In this document: one piece after another, positions 60,141 through 64,000 of the stretch
How the letters are laid out: each line of letters opens with the position of its first letter
Position numbering within the stretch: position 1 is the first letter of the stretch
DNA from: Epiperipatus broadwayi
Taxonomy: Eukaryota > Onychophora > Udeonychophora > Euonychophora > Peripatidae
Direction: 5' to 3'
Assembly: GCA_028023455.1 (NCBI GenBank)
Contig: JAQFVV010006197.1
Location: 20,829,254 to 20,893,253 of the forward strand
DNA: 64,000 bases
Notes under the pieces: generated by a model
The model's input: only the letters and a program-made list of their open reading frames with translations
Told to the model about the DNA's origin: nothing
The model's database searches: none
Translations under genes and position numbers: made by a program

Positions 60141-60304
60141 AAGTAATATTTACTGAGGCTATAACCTCGAGAATATGCGTGTAAAATGCGATACTAGGGA
60201 CCTCTACAGGGGTTTAACCACAAGCTTATGCACACCTGTAGAGGTCCCTACTATCGCATTTTACACGCATATTCTCGAGGTTATAGCCTCAGTAAATATT
60301 ACTT
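60141..60304. mobile_element. Near-perfect palindrome (73-bp arms, 18-bp loop), MITE-like
   Basis: The left arm 60141-60213 (AAGTAATATTTACTGAGGCT ... GGGACCTCTACAGGGGT) is the reverse complement of 60232-60304 with two mismatches. The loop is TTAACCACAAGCTTATGC. It is visibly richer in G+C than its surroundings. There is no ORF. Flanks (AAAAATT on the left, ACGTAAT on the right) show no clear target-site duplication. It could be a recent foldback transposon; as RNA it would be a very stable hairpin. Confidence 0.8.
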
Positions 60305-60309
60305 ACGTA

Positions 60310-60785
60310 ATCAATGTGCGTTTAATAAATTTATAATTAAAAATTAATTAATTGTTCAGAATGTCTATAAATTTTGATCCAACTTTTAAATATTCTAAGC
60401 AATAATTAACTATCTGGAAAATTTGATTATGGCAAATTGGCATTTAGGGCAACTAAACACTTGCGATAACTCAAAATTCTATGTAATTAAATAGATTAAA
60501 ATAATTTAAAAATTATTTTCAGAATATTTTAAATATTTAAAACAACTGTTTTAAATATACCACACGTTAGTAAAACATATAATAAATCAATTTTCATTAA
60601 AATATGATATCTGAAGAATTTTAGTTAACTGTCTTGATAAAATTAATATTGATTTTTTTAGTCTAACATTAAATAATTCCTGAGACAACTTTAAATATAA
60701 TACTAAGCTCCGCAATTGACTTTAATATGAAATATCTGCCTATAGGTTTTCCTAAGTCTTTTAACATACCTTCAGCTCATGCAGA
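60310..60785. other. AT-rich stretch without recognisable gene
   Basis: Nothing recognisable. Confidence 0.4.
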
Positions 60786-60789
60786 AGGT

Positions 60790-61995
60790 TTATTAAATCT
60801 ATATTCTTAACTGTGTACATTAAAATCCTGGATTATATTTATTATCTAATATTAAGTACTGAATGCCTTTAGGAAAATTTAACTTTATTTAATTATTCCA
60901 ATTACATTCAACTGTTAATAATATACACAATGTTTTAAGAGGTATTATTCTACTCTTTTCTTCAGGCATTGCTTGCCTGAGCAGTGGCAGTACTAGCATG
61001 GGAATTGAAACTGGAGTCTTAGATTCTTGAATATTGAAATTTTAAGGTAATACTTTAACCAACTGAGACCTCCTGTCAAAAGAATCAGTCAAATAAAATT
61101 TCCTATACTTATCTATGAGATTTCTCCTTATTTCTCCACACTTTCCTAAGTGGTTTCCATACATTATGTATAGAACCACTAGATTGACTTATGGGGATAT
61201 TCATCACTGTCATGTGAGCAGCTTTTTTGAATTTTCTTATTTGTAAATTTTCCTCTCTATCCAATATTTTTGTATTTTCTCAATTGAACATATGTTTTTG
61301 GTACATACATGGTCTATTAGATATCTCTGATTTCTCTCTTCTAATCATCAGTTTGTGCTTTTGCAATCACTTTTCAATGAGGTGATTAGTCTCACCAATA
61401 TACATTGTTAGAAATTCACATGGTATTTCATAGATGCAATGTTTGCTTTTCAGCATATCAAATTTAGGCTTTGTAGACATTAGAATTTCTCATAGTATGA
61501 TATGGCTCTGGAAAGCTGTTTTGATGTTATACTGATTGCAGATTTTCCTTAACTGGTATGCTGTTTTTGATATGTATGGGTACACTATAGCATCATTATT
61601 TTTTTCTTTTGATGGTTTTTTTGTTGTCTATTTAAGATTTTCTTAATAACAGTTGATATCGTAAGAGTTTTTTCTATATAAATCTTTTCTTTTTTCAAAT
61701 CACCAAATTACTGGTTTCTGAACAAACTTCTTTTGCTTTGTTCCATAGTGATAATATAACTCCATGTTTTGTGTTTTTTGGTGTGATTGTATATATATGC
61801 TAAGTATTTTCCTGTATGTATAGGCTTTCTGTAAACTGTAGTTTTGATTTTGCCTTAAGGGAATCTTGTCACAAGAACATCTAAGAATACCCAAATTTGT
61901 TCTTGTTCTTATTATCATCATTTAATCTTTTTCTTATAGTAGATAATGCTTCTTCACATGGTACATGTGTAAATAAACTTTCCACATCAAAGCTT
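60790..61995 (-). mobile_element. Penelope-like element 3' half with tRNA-like tail
   Basis: On the - strand: SFDVESLFTHVPCEEALSTI (61990-61930, RT motif A region), TTVYRKPIHTGKYLA-type text in mixed frames (~61850-61800, thumb lead), SKHCIYEIPCEFLTMYIGET (~61450-61395, GIY-YIG core), then NHLIEKRLQKHKL and a C-terminal KFKKAAHMTVMNIPISQS (~61230-61170). Most of the RT palm is deleted, including YxDD. Beyond the stop, a tRNA-like segment (61073-60998) and a ~150-bp tail to ~60790 are shared with the + oriented copy at 62.3-63.0 kb. Confidence 0.7.
60998..61073 (-). other. tRNA-like segment at the PLE 3' end, left copy
   Basis: On the - strand: GGAGGTCTCAGTTGGTTAAA (A-box-like) and, ~40 bases on, CCAGTTTCAATTCCCATGCT (B-box-like GTTTCAATTCCC). 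It matches 62727-62808. Confidence 0.55.
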
Positions 61996-61999
61996 ACTA

Positions 62000-62320
62000 G
62001 TATGTTAATTCTTTCAATTTGCATACTTAAAAATTGCCTTTAGAAGCAACATAATTACAGGTGGAGAATAAAAAGAATACTTGAGAAGCAACAAAAATTG
62101 AAGTCAAATATATCCTATGATGGGAGGAAAGCAAAGGCAATGAAACAGTTATATGGATACAAGGGATTAACTCTTTACGATAGGCCAATACAGAAAATTG
62201 ACAGAAAATCCAATACCAAATATAAAAACAATGTTACAAGCATTACTCAGAAAGCATTGCAGATACTTTAGTGATTCAGAATAAAGCAAACTAACATCAT
62301 ATTTTAAGAAAATTCCTCAT
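62000..62320 (+). other. Unassigned stretch between inverted PLE copies
   Basis: The + strand reads RWRIKRILEKQQKLKSNISY and QLYGYKGLTLYDRPIQKIDR in one open stretch, lysine-rich and possibly the linker upstream of a PLE endonuclease, but I cannot match it to a motif. Confidence 0.3.
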
Positions 62321-62985
62321 CTTTATTGAAATGTTAAAAAGCAAAAACTGCAAGTATGAAATACCATGGGTATGTGAAAGAAGGTATATTAGTGAGACCA
62401 GTTGCCCCATTGAAAGGTGATTACAAAAGTACAAACTGTTGATTAGAAGAGAAAAAATGTGTTTAAGGTAGCAGAGCATGTATGTACTGATGAACATATG
62501 TTACAATTGGAAAACTACAAAAATATTGGATGAAGAGGAAAAGGTATAAAAAGAAAATTTGAAGAAGCTGCTCATATAAAAAAGGGTAAATAAACCCATA
62601 AGTCAACCTAGTGTGACTATACATAAGGTATGGAAACCACTAATCAACTTGCACTTATGAAAAGTGGAGAAATCAGGAGGATTCTCATCGATACGTATAT
62701 GAAATTTTGAGTGGTGATTGCCTTTGGGAGGATAGCTCAGTTGATTAGAGAATTACCTTAAAATTCAATATTCAAGAATCTAAGAGTTCAGATTCAATTC
62801 CCATGCTAGTACTGACACTTGTCAGGCCAACAACACTTGAAGAAGAGAGGAAAAAATAATGCATCTTAGAAACATTGAGATCAATTACTAATAGTTGAAT
62901 GTATTTGGATTATTTAAATAAAGTTAAATTTTTTTAAAGACGTTCAGTATTTAATATTAGATGAAGGAAATAGTCCAATATATAA
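62321..62985 (+). mobile_element. Penelope-like element 3' end with tRNA-like tail, inverted partner
   Basis: Across frames: QKLQV, EIPWVCERRYISETSCPIE, LQKYKLLIRREK (GIY-YIG core with YIGET changed to YISET), then KRKFEEAAHIKKGKINP and VTIHKVWKPLIN-type text. The downstream tRNA-like segment and the tail AATAAAGTTAAATTTTT and TTCAGTATTTAATATTAG match the left copy. The two form a ~660-bp-arm inverted repeat around an unlike ~0.85-kb centre. Confidence 0.65.
62727..62808 (+). other. tRNA-like segment at the PLE 3' end, right copy
   Basis: GGATAGCTCAGTTGATTAGA (A-box TAGCTCAGTTGATTAG at 62733-62748) and GATTCAATTCCC (B-box at 62791-62802), 43 bases apart. A functional tRNA is unlikely: acceptor and anticodon arms do not pair well. 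It could serve as an internal polymerase III promoter or a 3' recognition element. Confidence 0.6.
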
Positions 62986-63189
62986 ATACAACTAACATCA
63001 TCATAACAAACCTTTATGAAAATTCTAAAGTTCTAGATATCTTAAAAACTTCAACGGCAGGCTCTAAATAATTGATTCACAGAGTTTTATTTATCTAGAT
63101 ATTCTTCATGAGTCTCAGTCAGTTTATATTAAATTGAGAATCATTTAATTTTGACAGTGTTCAGTGTTTATATTACATTTTCCTAAGAG

Positions 63190-63310
63190 TGAGTAATGAC
63201 TAGCTTTAAGTAGCTTATTGGGTCAATGGCAAGTGGACAGCTCTTCATTCCGATAATTTATAACTCATTTGCTTTAAGTTAAACTATCAAATGCAACTTA
63301 TATAGATTTT
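63190..63310 (+). repeat. Diverged fragment of the 7.2-kb element's LTR
   Basis: TGGGTCAATGGCAAGTGGAC, AGCTCTTCATTCCGATAATT and TATAACTCATTTGC align with LTR text TGGGCCGATGGCAAACGCCA, GCCCGTCATTCTTATAAACT and CATTCACGG (50388-50435). Similarity fades on both sides. Confidence 0.4.
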
Positions 63311-64000
63311 ATCTATTTGGTAATTCTTTGTTTCATAAAAACATACTTAAACCTATTTTCATATCAATATATTTTTATGTTTTTATAGGTATTTATTCCT
63401 ATTTACCATAACCACGTTAATTTCCTAATTAATTTTATTTTAAGACAAAAAAATTAAGAATTTTTTTTTTGTATATCTATTAATATAAATTATAGAGTAA
63501 AATAGAAAATAGAGATTTGTATTAAAAGACATAAGAAAAAGCAAATTAAATCTTTGTTTAAACATACAAAATATCTATGCAATTAAAGTTAATATATGGT
63601 ATATATTTAATTAAAGAAATAATTAAAAAGTATATGAATTGTGTACATCATATATGCAAACATATAGTTTTATTATCCATAATTATGAATCTAAAATGTT
63701 TCAATATGTATATATATAAGTAACGAATAAAGAAAAATATTTTATTTCCTTGCCATTTAAATTGTCTTCTTATAGAATTGTATGTAAAAATAGTAATTTG
63801 TTTGGAAACAAAAAAAAGTTTGAATAAGGGGTACTACTTTGAATAATTTATTAAATAATAAGAAGGCAATTTTTGATAGAAAGACTATTCCAGGAGTAGT
63901 ATATATTATTCCTTGTTTTTGTAAAAAGGTATATACCATATAGATTAGTGTAGTTTGAGCTTAAATGAAAGAATAAAGAAGGTTCATAAAAGTAGAGTTA
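63311..64000. other. AT-rich stretch without recognisable gene
   Basis: The 60-codon - strand ORF at 63757-63939 has no recognisable motif. Confidence 0.4.

Noticed and set aside
62727-62808. A genuine tRNA gene
   Set aside because: A and B boxes are present but the acceptor and anticodon arms do not pair and a second copy sits at the same place after another PLE, so it is a repeat component.

Overview
This is repeat-dominated nuclear DNA from an animal, very AT-rich (roughly three quarters A+T by eye), with long poly-A/T runs, TA, GATA and AAT microsatellites and no open reading frame that looks like a host gene. Almost every recognisable protein segment is a broken retroelement: Ty3/Gypsy-type LTR elements, RTE-like LINEs, and Penelope-like elements (PLEs) with a GIY-YIG endonuclease. 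This mix, plus hammerhead-ribozyme-like repeats, fits an invertebrate metazoan. I cannot name the phylum or species.

Layout. 1-7713: a decayed LTR element on the + strand whose 5' LTR begins before the window; it keeps a primer-binding site, a trace of an integrase zinc finger, a polypurine tract and a 3' LTR. 7725-24340: LINE fragments (about 10.6-12.45, 16.74-17.35, 17.74-18.9 and 21.64-23.48 kb), three PLE fragments (14.27-15.18, 19.37-20.66 and 24.2 kb) and copies of a hammerhead-like repeat called family R here (7.8, 21.4 and 22.2 kb). 25435-30283: a non-autonomous LTR element on the - strand with one coiled-coil ORF. 30.3-35.8 kb: a foldback element, a diverged solo LTR of the same family and a GATA satellite. 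37.9-39.85 kb: a LINE 3' end and a 442-bp-period head-to-tail array of family R. 41.05-43.04 kb: a local non-coding module repeated several times. 43.1-43.55 kb: an inverted pair of tRNA-like SINEs that each carry a second kind of hammerhead-like motif (family S).

43986-51189 is the best preserved element: a 7.2-kb LTR retrotransposon with about 2.46-kb LTRs, a 4-bp target-site duplication (ATTG), a PBS, a polypurine tract and only a Gag-like coding region split by a frame change, so it is a large non-autonomous derivative. 51.2-64 kb holds LINE remnants (53 kb and 56.1-58.2 kb), two more family S SINEs, a near-perfect 73-bp-arm palindrome at 60.14 kb, and an inverted pair of PLE 3' ends (60.8-63.0 kb) that each end in a tRNA-like segment.

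The most interesting theme is the co-occurrence of PLEs with two unrelated repeat families that fold on paper as type I hammerhead ribozymes with very short stem III: a tandem, retrozyme-like repeat (R) and a tRNA-like SINE (S). All protein and RNA calls were made by reading the sequence; no alignment, folding or database search was run.
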